Positions 9,301-18,823 are shown, numbered from the stretch's first letter. The stretch is DNA of 64,000 nucleotides from JAGPCK01 sp964535575 (GCA_964535575.1 CAZHTC010000007.1:101483-165482), one strand, 5' to 3'. Notes: a model not told the origin generated them from the sequence alone. Numbers and translations: made by a program.

Positions 9301-9308
9301 TATTTTTG
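9301..9308 (+). promoter_or_regulatory. -7 promoter box before the BLVRB-like gene
   Basis: TATTTTTG matches TANNTTTG and lies 80 nt before the ATG at 9388. It could give the last two genes of the cluster their own transcript. Confidence 0.45.
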
Positions 9309-9387
9309 TAAATTTGGTTGCGGAAAATTAACTGCTGCAAAAGTTAAATTTTTAATAATTAATCGGCCGGGGGCAGGAGTCTTACAC

Positions 9388-10014
9388 ATGAAGGTAATTA
9401 TTTTCGGTTCAACCGGTAGGGTTGGAAATCAATTGGTGTTGCAGGCACTTGTAAAAAAATATATGGTCACAGCCTTTTTACGCAAGGCAGATGATTTGCC
9501 TTTTAGTAGCGAAAATCTGGTGAAAATTGAAGGCAATGTTCTGGATGAGGAAGCTGTAACAAATGCAGTGGCCGGACATGAAGCAGTATTGGTATCGCTG
9601 GGCGATTTTAAACCCGATGAAGAAGTGACGCTGATGTCGGAAGGAGCAAAAAACATTTTGTGGGCCATGAAACAAAATGGTATCAGAAGAATTATAGGGG
9701 TAGGTAATTCGGGCATATTGCAGCACGATGAAATTGAGTTGAGAAAAAATCAGGAAGATTTCCCTTCTTACCTGCAACATGTGGCCGAAGATCACTTGCG
9801 GGTGTTTATGCGTTTTCAAAAAAGTGAACTAGACTGGACTATGGTATGCCCCAATAATATTCCTGATGGTGGTGCTACAGGAGTTTACCGGATACGAAAA
9901 AATTACCCGCCAAAACATGGAATAGGTATTCGTACGGGCGATGTGGCGCATTTCATGCTGCGCGAGCTTGAGGAAAAGAAATTTTTTCACACCAGGGTTG
10001 GGATCGCTTATTAA
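9388..10014 (+). CDS. NAD(P)-binding reductase, BLVRB-like
   Basis: 208 residues, atypical short-chain dehydrogenase. The Rossmann loop is MKVIIFGSTGRVGNQLV, followed by GNVLDEEAVTNAVAGHEAVLVSLG and a MSEGAKNILWAMKQNGIRRII segment. This order matches biliverdin IXbeta/flavin reductase B proteins, including HMRVFMRFQKS-like and C-terminal GDVAHFMLREL features. It likely reduces flavins or quinones with NADPH. The start at 9388 has an AGGAG ribosome site 9 bp upstream; the frame extends to 9274 but without family similarity. Confidence 0.8.
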   Translation: MKVIIFGSTGRVGNQLVLQALVKKYMVTAFLRKADDLPFSSENLVKIEGNVLDEEAVTNAVAGHEAVLVSLGDFKPDEEVTLMSEGAKNILWAMKQNGIRRIIGVGNSGILQHDEIELRKNQEDFPSYLQHVAEDHLRVFMRFQKSELDWTMVCPNNIPDGGATGVYRIRKNYPPKHGIGIRTGDVAHFMLRELEEKKFFHTRVGIAY

Positions 10015-10022
10015 GCCTGAAA

Positions 10023-10898
10023 TTGAAACGGAGTGATTTTATAAAAACAATTGTAACGGGTGCAATTGGAGTTACCATGATGGATTTAAAAACTTTCGGA
10101 AGTCAGGTGCTTAATGAAAAAGGCACTGAACGTATGCCTGCCTTATTTATTGGGCATGGGTCACCCATGAATGCCATACAACATAATAAATTTACTGAAG
10201 CACTAGGGAAAACAGGAAAAGAAATTCCGCATCCCAAAGCGATTTTGGTTGTTTCGGCCCACTGGCAAACCAGAGGAACATTTGTAACCGTTGCCGAAAA
10301 ACCGGAGATTATTTATGACTTCGGTGGTTTTCCCGATGAATTATTCCGGGTGAAATATCCGGCACCGGGTTCCCCTTCTTTTGCCGGGGAAGCAAAAAGG
10401 GCTGTGACGCTTACTGCTGTTCAGGAAGACAAATCCTGGGGACTTGATCACGGAGCATGGACCATTCTGAGGCATTTATATCCACAGGCCGATATTCCGG
10501 TGTTTGAATTCAGTCTGGATTATACCAAACCACCCGAGTACCACTATAAGTTGGCCAAAGAACTAAATGTTTTGCGTGATAAAGGGGTGCTGATTATAGG
10601 AAGTGGCAATATTGTTCATAACCTCGGAATGCTTAACTGGCGCGACCCGAACGCTAAATTTGAATGGGGTGTGGAGTTTGACACCAAGGTGACAAACGGT
10701 TTATTGGCAAAAAATCATGAGGAGCTGATACATTATGAAAAAATGGGAACTGCGGCTACACTCTCGGTTCCTACCAATGAGCATTACCTGCCAATGCTTT
10801 ATACGGCTGCTTTGCAGCAAAATAATGAATCATTGGAATTTATTTACGAGGGCATTGAAATGGGCTCCATCAGTATGCGCTGCTTCAGGGTGGGCTAA
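10023..10898 (+). CDS. 4,5-DOPA-extradiol-dioxygenase-type protein (YgiD family)
   Basis: Class III extradiol ring-cleavage fold, non-heme metal enzyme. It aligns along its length with E. coli YgiD: RMPALFIGHGSPMNA (metal His), KAILVVSAHWQTRGT (metal His), YDFGGFP, WGLDHGAWTIL, GSGNIVHNLG and TNEHYLPMLY...GIEMGSISMR. Unlike YgiD it has an N-terminal extension KRSDFIKTIVTGAIGVTMM that resembles a Tat signal with a KR pair. Reading it needs a TTG start at 10023. An ATG at 10078 would delete most of it. The gene follows the reductase stop by 8 bp. Confidence 0.85.
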   Translation: MKRSDFIKTIVTGAIGVTMMDLKTFGSQVLNEKGTERMPALFIGHGSPMNAIQHNKFTEALGKTGKEIPHPKAILVVSAHWQTRGTFVTVAEKPEIIYDFGGFPDELFRVKYPAPGSPSFAGEAKRAVTLTAVQEDKSWGLDHGAWTILRHLYPQADIPVFEFSLDYTKPPEYHYKLAKELNVLRDKGVLIIGSGNIVHNLGMLNWRDPNAKFEWGVEFDTKVTNGLLAKNHEELIHYEKMGTAATLSVPTNEHYLPMLYTAALQQNNESLEFIYEGIEMGSISMRCFRVG

Positions 10899-10941
10899 TG
10901 CTTGTGGTACGAATATTGCTAACAAAACAAGATTTCTAAAT

Positions 10942-10949
10942 TATATTTG
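10942..10949 (+). promoter_or_regulatory. -7 promoter box upstream of the carbon-uptake region
   Basis: TATATTTG, a perfect TANNTTTG, ends 4 nt before an in-frame GTG at 10954. It would give a leaderless mRNA for the small exported protein. Confidence 0.5.
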
Positions 10950-10953
10950 CTGC

Positions 10954-11295
10954 GTGTTAAACAAACTGCAACATGTTTTATTGGGTATAATAGTACTGGC
11001 GCTGATCAGGGTGTTTATGCTTACCGTTCCGGGAAGTATGGACGAGAGCCATGTACATGCTTTAATAAAAAAAACCAATGATAAGGAATTATGTACTCTA
11101 AGCGCCATCACCGATAGTGAAGACGATGATGAACCCGGGAGGAAAAAAATAAAAGCCGGGTATGCCGGATTACCTGTTCCGTTTAGTTACTTTACTTCTT
11201 TCGTAGCCGAACATCCCGTTTGCGGCCTTAGTTTAAGGGATATTCTTTTTATCCCTAAGCATCTTAGCAGCCATATCTGCTGCTGGCGTATTTAA
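10954..11295 (+). CDS. small putative exported protein upstream of dabA
   Basis: 113 residues from the GTG at 10954; not recognised. The first ~25 residues (MLNKLQHVLLGIIVLALIRV) form a hydrophobic signal or anchor. The rest contains an acidic patch SEDDDEPGRKK, then a hydrophobic C-terminus with three Cys (one CC pair). The start is chosen because a -7 box lies directly in front. It lies 163 bp before dabA on the same strand and may be a leader or partner of the carbon-uptake operon. Codon pattern is not decisive, so confidence is moderate. Confidence 0.45.
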   Translation: MLNKLQHVLLGIIVLALIRVFMLTVPGSMDESHVHALIKKTNDKELCTLSAITDSEDDDEPGRKKIKAGYAGLPVPFSYFTSFVAEHPVCGLSLRDILFIPKHLSSHICCWRI

Positions 11296-11385
11296 TTTTT
11301 CGTTTCATTAAGTCCGGATCATTTTCCGGCATATTTATTTTCCGCACAATTATCCGGTTGCACGTTTTCTTTATTAAGTTTAACC

Positions 11386-11412
11386 GATTTTTGTGACTGA
11401 TTCTTGAATCAG
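11386..11412 (+). promoter_or_regulatory. candidate promoter and palindrome before dabA
   Basis: GATTTTTG (11386-11393) resembles the -7 box with one mismatch. It is followed at 11397-11412 by CTGATTCTTGAATCAG, a palindrome with 7-bp arms. A repressor bound here would sit at the transcription start. The long AT-rich leader to the ATG at 11458 contains nothing else that I recognise. Confidence 0.4.
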
Positions 11413-11457
11413 CAGGCGGATTTTTTAATTTAAATTATTTTATGAAACGATTAAAAA

Positions 11458-13953
11458 ATGGAAATCAAAGAATCGCTTTTTTCGGAGCAACATGTGTTGC
11501 ATGAGCTGAAGCATTACCTGCCTGCTCAGGCTCCGTTAAAAGATTTTATTCATCACAATACGCTGCATGCTTTTCAGTCGGAGAAGTTTTTTAATGCCCT
11601 GCAGCGGGCTACGGGTATTTTTGGTTTCAAAACCCTTTTGTCAATAGATGAATACCGGGAACTGTTTCAGCAGTCGAAAATTTCCGCTGATATTATTGCA
11701 AAAGTAGCTACCGAAAAAAAGGGGGCGAAGGAAGCAGGGAAATGGATAGAAAAAATGTTGCATGGCAGTTACCTGTATCAGGTTGCTCCTCGTATCGGGC
11801 GCTTACGTTCGCTCTGGAAAAAAAATTACCATATTGATATTGATAACGACATTCAGCCACTGTTGTTTCGCGTTCTTTGCAATTACCTTGACCAGGGAAT
11901 TGCCATGTGGCAGTTTCCAGAGATAAAAGGAAGCTTTCTTGAATCGTTGCTGGTTTTGGAACAGAATAGCTACTCAAGTCTTTTTCGCACCAAAGAAATC
12001 AGAGAAATGTTTCTTGGTAGGCAATGGGAAATTGAACCGTTGCTCAGTCAACTGGTGGGCGATGAGTCGTTGTACGAACAATACTTGTTCGATCAGCAGT
12101 TCGCGCATCAGGGTTGGTCGGGGCTGGTAGCAGTAATTGAAAGCAATCCACAAACACTGCTCGACTCAAGGAAAATAACGCTGCGCGAATTAATTGTTTT
12201 TGAATTATTGCTTGAGCTGGATGCACTGAATTATCATTTCGGGCCTGTTTGGGCGCCACTTCAAAAATTTGTCGGCCCACAGGAGGAATTACTTTTGCAG
12301 CCGGTTGAGTGTACTGAAATGGATGAAGTACTTGCGCTATGGCAGGAGGCTTTTGAATGGACTTTTTACGATACGGTGCTTGCTGCTATTGTACACAAGG
12401 AGTTTAATAACCCGGCCTCCAAATCTAAAAGTTTTCAGGCCATGTTTTGCATTGACGATCGCGAGTGTTCGCTGCGCAGGTACATGGAAAAATTAGATGG
12501 GAATTGCGAAACGTTCGGAACTCCCGGATTTTTTGGGGTAGAGTTTTTTTATAAGCCCGAGCACGGAAAGTTTACTACCAAACTGTGCCCGGCTCCTGTT
12601 ACACCCAAGTATTTAATTAAGGAAATAGACAGCACGCATAAGCATGAAGAGGACCTTCATCTCACAAAACATTCGCACTCGCTGCTTACAGGTTGGCTTA
12701 TTTCACAAACATTGGGTTTTTGGTCGGCACTCCGGTTGTTTTTTAATATTTTCAAACCTAGCATGAGTCCGGCAACCGCCACATCTTTCCGGCATATGGA
12801 TCAGTTCGCCCGGCTCACTATTGAATGTACCAACACCAATGAAAAAGAAGACGGACTGCAAATAGGATTTACCATAGAAGAAATGGTAAACAGGGCAGAA
12901 GGGTTGCTCAAAAGTATAGGTTTGGTAAATGATTTTGCTCCTTTGGTGTACGTAATTGGTCATGGCTCAAGCAGTGTAAATAATCCGCATTACAGTGCTT
13001 ACGATTGCGGAGCCTGTTCCGGGCGACCGGGTTCTGTTAATGCGCGTGTAATTTGTCAGATGATGAATGATCCGCGTGTGAAAGAAGGGCTAAAACAACG
13101 GGGCGTGTTTATTCCGGAAACAACCCGGTTTGTAGCCGGGCTGCATGATACCACACGGGATGAATTTATGTTTTATGATGAAGAACTTTTAAGCGGGGAA
13201 TGGGAACAAAAACATAAAAACAATAAGGAATTATTCGAAAAGGTGCTTGACGAAAATGCAAAGGAACGCTCCAGACGTTTTGAGGTGATTAATACTTCGC
13301 GGAGTGCACATAAAATACATGATCGTATTAAAATTCGTTCCGTTTCCCTTTTTGAACCACGTCCCGAGTTAAATCATGCCACCAATGCACTGTGCATTAT
13401 CGGACGAAGAGATTTAACCCGTTATGTTTTTCTCGATCGAAGGTCGTTTCTAAATTCGTATGATTGTGCAATTGATCCTGATGGCAAATTTCTGTTACCT
13501 ATTTTGCGGGCCGCAGCCCCGGTGTGCGGAGGAATAAATCTCGAATATTTTTTCTCAAGGGTAGATAATCAAAAACTGGGTGCAGGTACAAAACTTCCGC
13601 ACAACGTTATGGGATTAATCGGAGTAGCCAATGGAATTGACGGTGATTTAAGACCGGGTTTGCCAAGCCAGATGATAGAGGTGCACGACCCGCTCAGGTT
13701 GCTCACCATTGTTGAACATTATCCCGATGTAATTTTAAACGTTCTTAAAAGTTCTCCTGAAACTTACGAATGGTTTATCAATGAATGGATTCATCTGGTA
13801 GCAGTTCATCCCGATAACGGAACGTTAAGTTATTTTAAAGAAGGAGCATTTGTTCCATACCAGACAATATCTGAGGTAGAAGTAGCAGAAGATGCTACTT
13901 CGCTGATAGAAAATACGGACGATAATATTACGGTTCATCTTATTAAAAACTAA
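11458..13953 (+). CDS. dabA: inorganic carbon uptake protein DabA (DUF2309/UPF0753)
   Basis: 831 residues. DabA is a carbonic-anhydrase-like cytoplasmic subunit that with DabB performs energy-coupled hydration of CO2 to bicarbonate. The zinc site known from the Halothiobacillus protein is conserved: C331 and D333 in CIDDRECSLRRYM, H502 in VIGHGSSSVNNPHYS, and C517 in YDCGACSGRPG, with nearly the same spacing as in the reference. The N-terminal IHHNTLHAF motif is also typical. It stands 5 bp upstream of dabB and is probably translated together with it. Confidence 0.93.
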   Translation: MEIKESLFSEQHVLHELKHYLPAQAPLKDFIHHNTLHAFQSEKFFNALQRATGIFGFKTLLSIDEYRELFQQSKISADIIAKVATEKKGAKEAGKWIEKMLHGSYLYQVAPRIGRLRSLWKKNYHIDIDNDIQPLLFRVLCNYLDQGIAMWQFPEIKGSFLESLLVLEQNSYSSLFRTKEIREMFLGRQWEIEPLLSQLVGDESLYEQYLFDQQFAHQGWSGLVAVIESNPQTLLDSRKITLRELIVFELLLELDALNYHFGPVWAPLQKFVGPQEELLLQPVECTEMDEVLALWQEAFEWTFYDTVLAAIVHKEFNNPASKSKSFQAMFCIDDRECSLRRYMEKLDGNCETFGTPGFFGVEFFYKPEHGKFTTKLCPAPVTPKYLIKEIDSTHKHEEDLHLTKHSHSLLTGWLISQTLGFWSALRLFFNIFKPSMSPATATSFRHMDQFARLTIECTNTNEKEDGLQIGFTIEEMVNRAEGLLKSIGLVNDFAPLVYVIGHGSSSVNNPHYSAYDCGACSGRPGSVNARVICQMMNDPRVKEGLKQRGVFIPETTRFVAGLHDTTRDEFMFYDEELLSGEWEQKHKNNKELFEKVLDENAKERSRRFEVINTSRSAHKIHDRIKIRSVSLFEPRPELNHATNALCIIGRRDLTRYVFLDRRSFLNSYDCAIDPDGKFLLPILRAAAPVCGGINLEYFFSRVDNQKLGAGTKLPHNVMGLIGVANGIDGDLRPGLPSQMIEVHDPLRLLTIVEHYPDVILNVLKSSPETYEWFINEWIHLVAVHPDNGTLSYFKEGAFVPYQTISEVEVAEDATSLIENTDDNITVHLIKN

Positions 13954-13958
13954 AGACT

Positions 13959-15827
13959 ATGGACAGTATTATTCATTTTTTTGTATTTATTCCCCTTGCA
14001 GGTTTTTTACTGAGTCTGTTTATTCCCGAGCGCAAGGAGTTTGTTATTTCAGCAGTAGCTTTTACCACGGCTGGATTAAATTTTACCGTACTGGTATTAC
14101 TTACTTTTGTCTGGATATTTAACGGACATCCGTCATTAAAACTGGAAGAACTGGTGCTATACCAGGCCGATGGATATTTATTTACGCTCAACTTTTATTT
14201 CGATAAAATAAGTTGCGTGTACCTGTTTGTGGGGTCTTTGCTCACACTGATGGTAACTGTTTACAGCCGCTACTATTTGCATCGCGAAGTGGGCTACAAG
14301 CGTTTTTTTAATACCATTTTGTTTTTCTACATCGGTTACAGCATTACCGTGCTTTCAGGCAATTTTGAAACGCTGTTTGTAGGCTGGGAAATTCTGGGCA
14401 TTTCATCATTTTTACTGATTGCCTTTTATCGCAACCGTTACCTCCCTGTTAAAAACGGGATCAAGGTATTCAGTATTTACCGTATTGGGGATGTAGGAAT
14501 GCTGTTGGCAATGTGGCTTAGTCATTACCTGTGGCATGAGAATATTAAGTTTATTCAACTTAACAATTACGAGTTGGTTCATGAGCATATTCAAAGCCAT
14601 AGTTTGGTAGGAGTGTTTATCTCTTTAATGTTGCTAGTGGCTGCTGCGGCAAAATCCGCCCAACTTCCTTTTTCATCCTGGTTACCCCGTGCCATGGAAG
14701 GGCCCACCCCGTCCAGTGCCATTTTTTATGGTTCCCTATCGGTACATATCGGAGTATTTCTGCTGTTGCGCACTTTTAATTTTTGGGAACATCAGTATTC
14801 GGTACGTGTCATTATCGGGTTGCTTGGACTAAGCACCTCTGTAGTTACTATGCTTATTGCCCGGGTGCAATCGTCAGTAAAAAGCCAGATAGCTTATGCA
14901 TCGGCAAGTCAGATTGGTTTAATTTTTATTGAAGTGGCTTTAGGTTTTGAAAATCTGGCGCTGATTCACTTTGCAGGAAATGCTTTTTTGAGAACATATC
15001 AATTGCTGGTTTCACCTTCGCTGGTAAGTTACCTAATACGGGAGCAATTTTATGAGTTTACTCCGCGCAAACATGATGAGGTTCCGAAGTGGCTCGCGAA
15101 AATTTATCACTCGGTTTATCTCCTAAGCATAAAAGAGTTTAACCTCGACCGCTTTTTATCGCGCTACCTGTGGGGCACATTAAAAACAATCGGGCAGCGG
15201 GTAAATTACCTTGATTATAAACTGGTGATTGGTATTTACGGAACCGTGCTGTTGGGTGGATTTTACACGCTTTACCACAAACAATATATTCCCGGATTTT
15301 TACAAAACTACATGTCGCTCATTATAGCCGTGCTTGGATTGGTGCTGGTGTTAAAATCGTTTGTTGAGCGCAAGCGTCCGCAAATGGCCTGGCTCCTTAT
15401 TATTATGAACCATTGTTTTATTTTACTTGCGGTTTCGTACAACGATCATTTTGATGCGGAGCATGCAATGGTTTATCTGAGCGGAGTATTTATATCGGGA
15501 GTAGTAGGTTATTTTACGTTACGCAAACTGAAAAAATCTGAAACAAAATTTGATCTCGACAAGTTTTACGGATATGCGGCAAAGTATAAAACAATGGCTT
15601 TTGTTTTTCTGGTAGCCTGTCTGGGTCTGGCCGGTTTTCCCATCACGCCAACCTATATAGGGGAAGATTTAATTTTTAGTCATATTCACCAGAATCAATT
15701 GTTGTTTGCAGCCAGCATTTCAGTGAGTCTTATTGTTGATGGCATTTCGCTTATACGAATTTACTCAAGATTATTTCTTGGTCCGTATTTTCATCAAACT
15801 CTTGAAACGCCTTATCGTTCATCATAA
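13959..15827 (+). CDS. dabB: DabB-like proton-conducting membrane subunit (NuoL/MrpA family)
   Basis: 622-residue polytopic membrane protein of the proton-conducting transporter family. The core is NuoL-like: LNFYFDKISCVYLFVGSLL, YSRYYLHRE, ETLFVGWEILGISSFLLIAFYRNR in pieces, and AAAKSAQLPFSSWLPRAMEGPTPSSA with the conserved Lys and Glu. In DAB complexes this subunit supplies cation flux that drives CO2 hydration by DabA. No other complex I gene is nearby, so a NADH dehydrogenase role is unlikely. It is 19 bp upstream of the SulP gene. Confidence 0.9.
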   Translation: MDSIIHFFVFIPLAGFLLSLFIPERKEFVISAVAFTTAGLNFTVLVLLTFVWIFNGHPSLKLEELVLYQADGYLFTLNFYFDKISCVYLFVGSLLTLMVTVYSRYYLHREVGYKRFFNTILFFYIGYSITVLSGNFETLFVGWEILGISSFLLIAFYRNRYLPVKNGIKVFSIYRIGDVGMLLAMWLSHYLWHENIKFIQLNNYELVHEHIQSHSLVGVFISLMLLVAAAAKSAQLPFSSWLPRAMEGPTPSSAIFYGSLSVHIGVFLLLRTFNFWEHQYSVRVIIGLLGLSTSVVTMLIARVQSSVKSQIAYASASQIGLIFIEVALGFENLALIHFAGNAFLRTYQLLVSPSLVSYLIREQFYEFTPRKHDEVPKWLAKIYHSVYLLSIKEFNLDRFLSRYLWGTLKTIGQRVNYLDYKLVIGIYGTVLLGGFYTLYHKQYIPGFLQNYMSLIIAVLGLVLVLKSFVERKRPQMAWLLIIMNHCFILLAVSYNDHFDAEHAMVYLSGVFISGVVGYFTLRKLKKSETKFDLDKFYGYAAKYKTMAFVFLVACLGLAGFPITPTYIGEDLIFSHIHQNQLLFAASISVSLIVDGISLIRIYSRLFLGPYFHQTLETPYRSS

Positions 15828-15846
15828 ATAATAAAAAAAAAGAAAC

Positions 15847-17502
15847 ATGAGTCACCAAATGAATATAAATGTACCTGCTGACGGAATAGCGGGACTAAAA
15901 CAAAACTGGAAAGATGATTTACTCTCGGGGTTTGTCATTTCCTTAATTGCACTTCCTCTTTGCCTGGGCATCGCGCTTGCTTCAGGTGTTCCTCCTATGG
16001 CCGGCATTATTGCAGGAATTGTAGGGGGATTAATTCTGTCGCTTACCAGCGGATCGTACCTTACCATTAATGGTCCGGCTGCCGGATTAGCTGTTATTGT
16101 GTTAATGAGCATAGAAGGGTTTAAAAAAATGGCTCCTGCCGGATTAACTCCCGATCAGGTGGAAATGTTTGCTTATCAGTGTACGCTGGCTGTTGGAGTG
16201 GGTTGCGGAGTGCTGCAACTTTTATTCGGTATGGTAAAAGCTGGTATTCTTAGCAACTTCTTCCCTTCATCAGTAGTACATGGTATGCTTGCCGCCATCG
16301 GCATTATGATTTTTGCCAAACAATTTCATACGGCCGTTGGGGTAAAACCAGAGGGAAAAGAAATGATGCAAATCATAGCCGCCATTCCACACAGCCTGAT
16401 GAACATGAATCCCGAAGTAGGCATTATCTCCCTGGTGAGCCTGATTATTCTTATCGGACTACCATTGATTAAGAACAAATATGTAAAAATGCTTCCTGCC
16501 CCGTTGCTGGTAGTGTTGGTGGCTGTTCCGCTGGGACATTATTTCGATTTGGAACACGAACACAAATACCTGTTCCTCGATCACCACGAATACACTCTGG
16601 GTCCTAAATTTCTGGTAACACTTCCGGCCAATGTGATGGATGGAATAGTGATGCCTCGTTTTGATTACCTGTTTACCGGTTTCGGCATTCAGATGATGAT
16701 AACTTACGCACTCGTGGCCAGCCTCGAGTCGTTGCTTACCGCAGCAGCTATTGATCGCCTTGACCCGTATAAACGACACTCCAATTTTAACCGCGAGTTA
16801 TTTGCCAAAGGGTCCGGAAATATTTTGTCGTCACTATTCGGAGGTCTTCCAATTATTGCCGAAGTGGTGCGTAGTTCGGCCAATGTAAACAACGGTGCCA
16901 AAACCCGCTGGGCAAATTTTTTTCACGGAGCATTCCTGCTCATTTTTATTTTATTCCTTAGTCAGTTTATTCATCAGATTCCGCTGGCTGCACTGGCATC
17001 TATGCTTATGGTTACCGGCTACAGGCTTGCCTCACCAAAAGAATTTGCCAAAAATTACCATGTGGGTAAGGAGCAGTTTATCATATTTCTTACCACCATT
17101 ATTGTTACCCTAATGACCGATTTGCTTGTGGGCATTGTGTGCGGAGTGTTTGTAAAATTGCTTATTCATATGGCCTACGGTGTTCCGTTCAAAAGTTTGT
17201 TTAAACCTTTTCTCACCATTAGCGAAGAAGGAGATGAATACACCATTGACGTAGAACACTCAGCTATTTTCAGTAATTATATCGGATTGAAAAAACAACT
17301 GGATGCATTGCCCCGGGGCAAAAAAATTACTGTTGATTTCAGTAATGCCCGTTTGGTTGATCACAGCGTAATGGAACACATACACGAGCTGGCCGCCAAA
17401 TACAAACAGGGCGGGGGCAGTTTTGATATTGTGGGACTGGATTCACATATACCGCTATCGGCTCACCCTTTTGCCACCCGGAAAAATTTAAGTCATCACT
17501 AA
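15847..17502 (+). CDS. SulP family anion transporter (likely bicarbonate)
   Basis: 551 residues, about 11-12 membrane segments and a C-terminal STAS-like domain (about 455-551, FSNARLVDHSVMEHI). SulP core motifs are present: DDLLSGFVISLIALPLCLGIA, GSYLTINGPAAGLAVIV, and SSVVHGMLAAIGIMIFAKQ (in pieces). SulP proteins import sulfate or, as BicA, bicarbonate with sodium. Placement immediately after dabAB argues for bicarbonate or inorganic carbon. The final ~20 residues are basic and lack the usual full STAS length. Sulfate transport remains possible. Confidence 0.85.
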   Translation: MSHQMNINVPADGIAGLKQNWKDDLLSGFVISLIALPLCLGIALASGVPPMAGIIAGIVGGLILSLTSGSYLTINGPAAGLAVIVLMSIEGFKKMAPAGLTPDQVEMFAYQCTLAVGVGCGVLQLLFGMVKAGILSNFFPSSVVHGMLAAIGIMIFAKQFHTAVGVKPEGKEMMQIIAAIPHSLMNMNPEVGIISLVSLIILIGLPLIKNKYVKMLPAPLLVVLVAVPLGHYFDLEHEHKYLFLDHHEYTLGPKFLVTLPANVMDGIVMPRFDYLFTGFGIQMMITYALVASLESLLTAAAIDRLDPYKRHSNFNRELFAKGSGNILSSLFGGLPIIAEVVRSSANVNNGAKTRWANFFHGAFLLIFILFLSQFIHQIPLAALASMLMVTGYRLASPKEFAKNYHVGKEQFIIFLTTIIVTLMTDLLVGIVCGVFVKLLIHMAYGVPFKSLFKPFLTISEEGDEYTIDVEHSAIFSNYIGLKKQLDALPRGKKITVDFSNARLVDHSVMEHIHELAAKYKQGGGSFDIVGLDSHIPLSAHPFATRKNLSHH

Positions 17503-17515
17503 AGAAATACACCTT

Positions 17516-18823
17516 ATGAAAAAAATTGTATTTGCTGTATGCATGTTAGCCGCAGGTGTTTTGCGGGCTCAAACCAAACCCGACCGCGAGTTGAAAATGA
17601 ACCTCAACGACTCAGGGACACATTACCTCAAAGCAACCTTTACCGGACAAATCTGGGCACGCTACAACCAGAGCAACCCGGGCACCACCGTTTTCGGGTA
17701 CGAAAAAAAGAATACGTTTGATATCGGGCTAAGGCGTGTGCGCGCACAGTTTTTCGGTAAGGTACATGATAAAGTTTTTGTGTACACACAGGTTGGAATT
17801 AACAACTATACCTCTATCAATTCACGAAAGCCCGGTATCTTTTTTCACGATGTGCTGGCTGAGTATTACATCACTCCCAAATCGTTGCAAATGGGAATGG
17901 GCTTAACCGCCTGGACGGGTTTTTCACGCTTTGCATCGCCTGCTGTGGCAAGTATCATGGGCTACGATGCGCCCTTATTTGCACAGGCAACAAATGATGC
18001 TACCGATCAGTTTTTGCGCAAATTCAGTATGTATGCCAAGGGCAAACTGGGCAAACTGGATTATCGCGTTATTGTATCAACACCAATGGCTGCGCAAAAC
18101 AGTACGGTGATTAAAAACATCAGCCTTGTTTCCGATTTTTCATTTCGCCCGGCTAAGTTGCAAACAGGCGGATACCTGATGTATCAGTTTTTTGATCAGG
18201 AAAGCAACCTCACGCCCTATATGACGGGGACTTATCTGGGTAAAAAGAAAGTGTTCAATATTGGCATTGGTGCGCAATACCAGCCCGATGCCATGTGGCG
18301 CTGGAATAATTCGTTGCAAAAAGATACCGTTTCGGAAAACATGTTTAACTGGGCGGCCGATGTTTTTTACGATGTTCCGGTTGGTAAAAACGGAGGAGCA
18401 CTTTCTGTGTATGCTACCTATATGCAAATGGGTTTCGGAAAAAATTATGTACGCAACCTGGGTGCCATGAATCCGGCTGATGGAACATTGCCTGGCTCCC
18501 TCAATTTTAACGGAGCAGGAAGTGCCTATCCCATGGTGGGTACAGGAAGCATTGTTTACGGACAGGCCGGTTTTTTATTGCCCAAAAATGTGATGGGCGA
18601 AAAATGCGGACAACTGATGCCTTACGTAATGATTACACATAGCAACTTCGATCGGTTAAAACAGCCACTCAACACAATTGATGCGGGATTTAATTATTTT
18701 ATTGACGGGCACAAAGCAAAACTGAGCCTCAATTATCAAAACCGTCCGGTGGTAAACGCGACCACACTAAAAGAATATACCCGTAAAAATATGGTGGTGC
18801 TGCAGTTTCAGGTAGCAATATAA
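17516..18823 (+). CDS. outer-membrane porin-like beta-barrel
   Basis: 435 residues with a signal peptide (MKKIVFAVCMLAAGVLRAQ). The mature protein alternates short aromatic beta-strands with turns and ends in FQVAI, typical of barrels, e.g. ATFTGQIWARYNQ, RRVRAQFFGKVHDKVFVYTQVG and LMYQFFDQE. It looks like the Bacteroidota phosphate-selective/OprP-type porin group. It follows the SulP gene by 13 bp and is the last gene before a terminator. A role as outer-membrane entry path for bicarbonate is inferred from context. Confidence 0.8.
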   Translation: MKKIVFAVCMLAAGVLRAQTKPDRELKMNLNDSGTHYLKATFTGQIWARYNQSNPGTTVFGYEKKNTFDIGLRRVRAQFFGKVHDKVFVYTQVGINNYTSINSRKPGIFFHDVLAEYYITPKSLQMGMGLTAWTGFSRFASPAVASIMGYDAPLFAQATNDATDQFLRKFSMYAKGKLGKLDYRVIVSTPMAAQNSTVIKNISLVSDFSFRPAKLQTGGYLMYQFFDQESNLTPYMTGTYLGKKKVFNIGIGAQYQPDAMWRWNNSLQKDTVSENMFNWAADVFYDVPVGKNGGALSVYATYMQMGFGKNYVRNLGAMNPADGTLPGSLNFNGAGSAYPMVGTGSIVYGQAGFLLPKNVMGEKCGQLMPYVMITHSNFDRLKQPLNTIDAGFNYFIDGHKAKLSLNYQNRPVVNATTLKEYTRKNMVVLQFQVAI

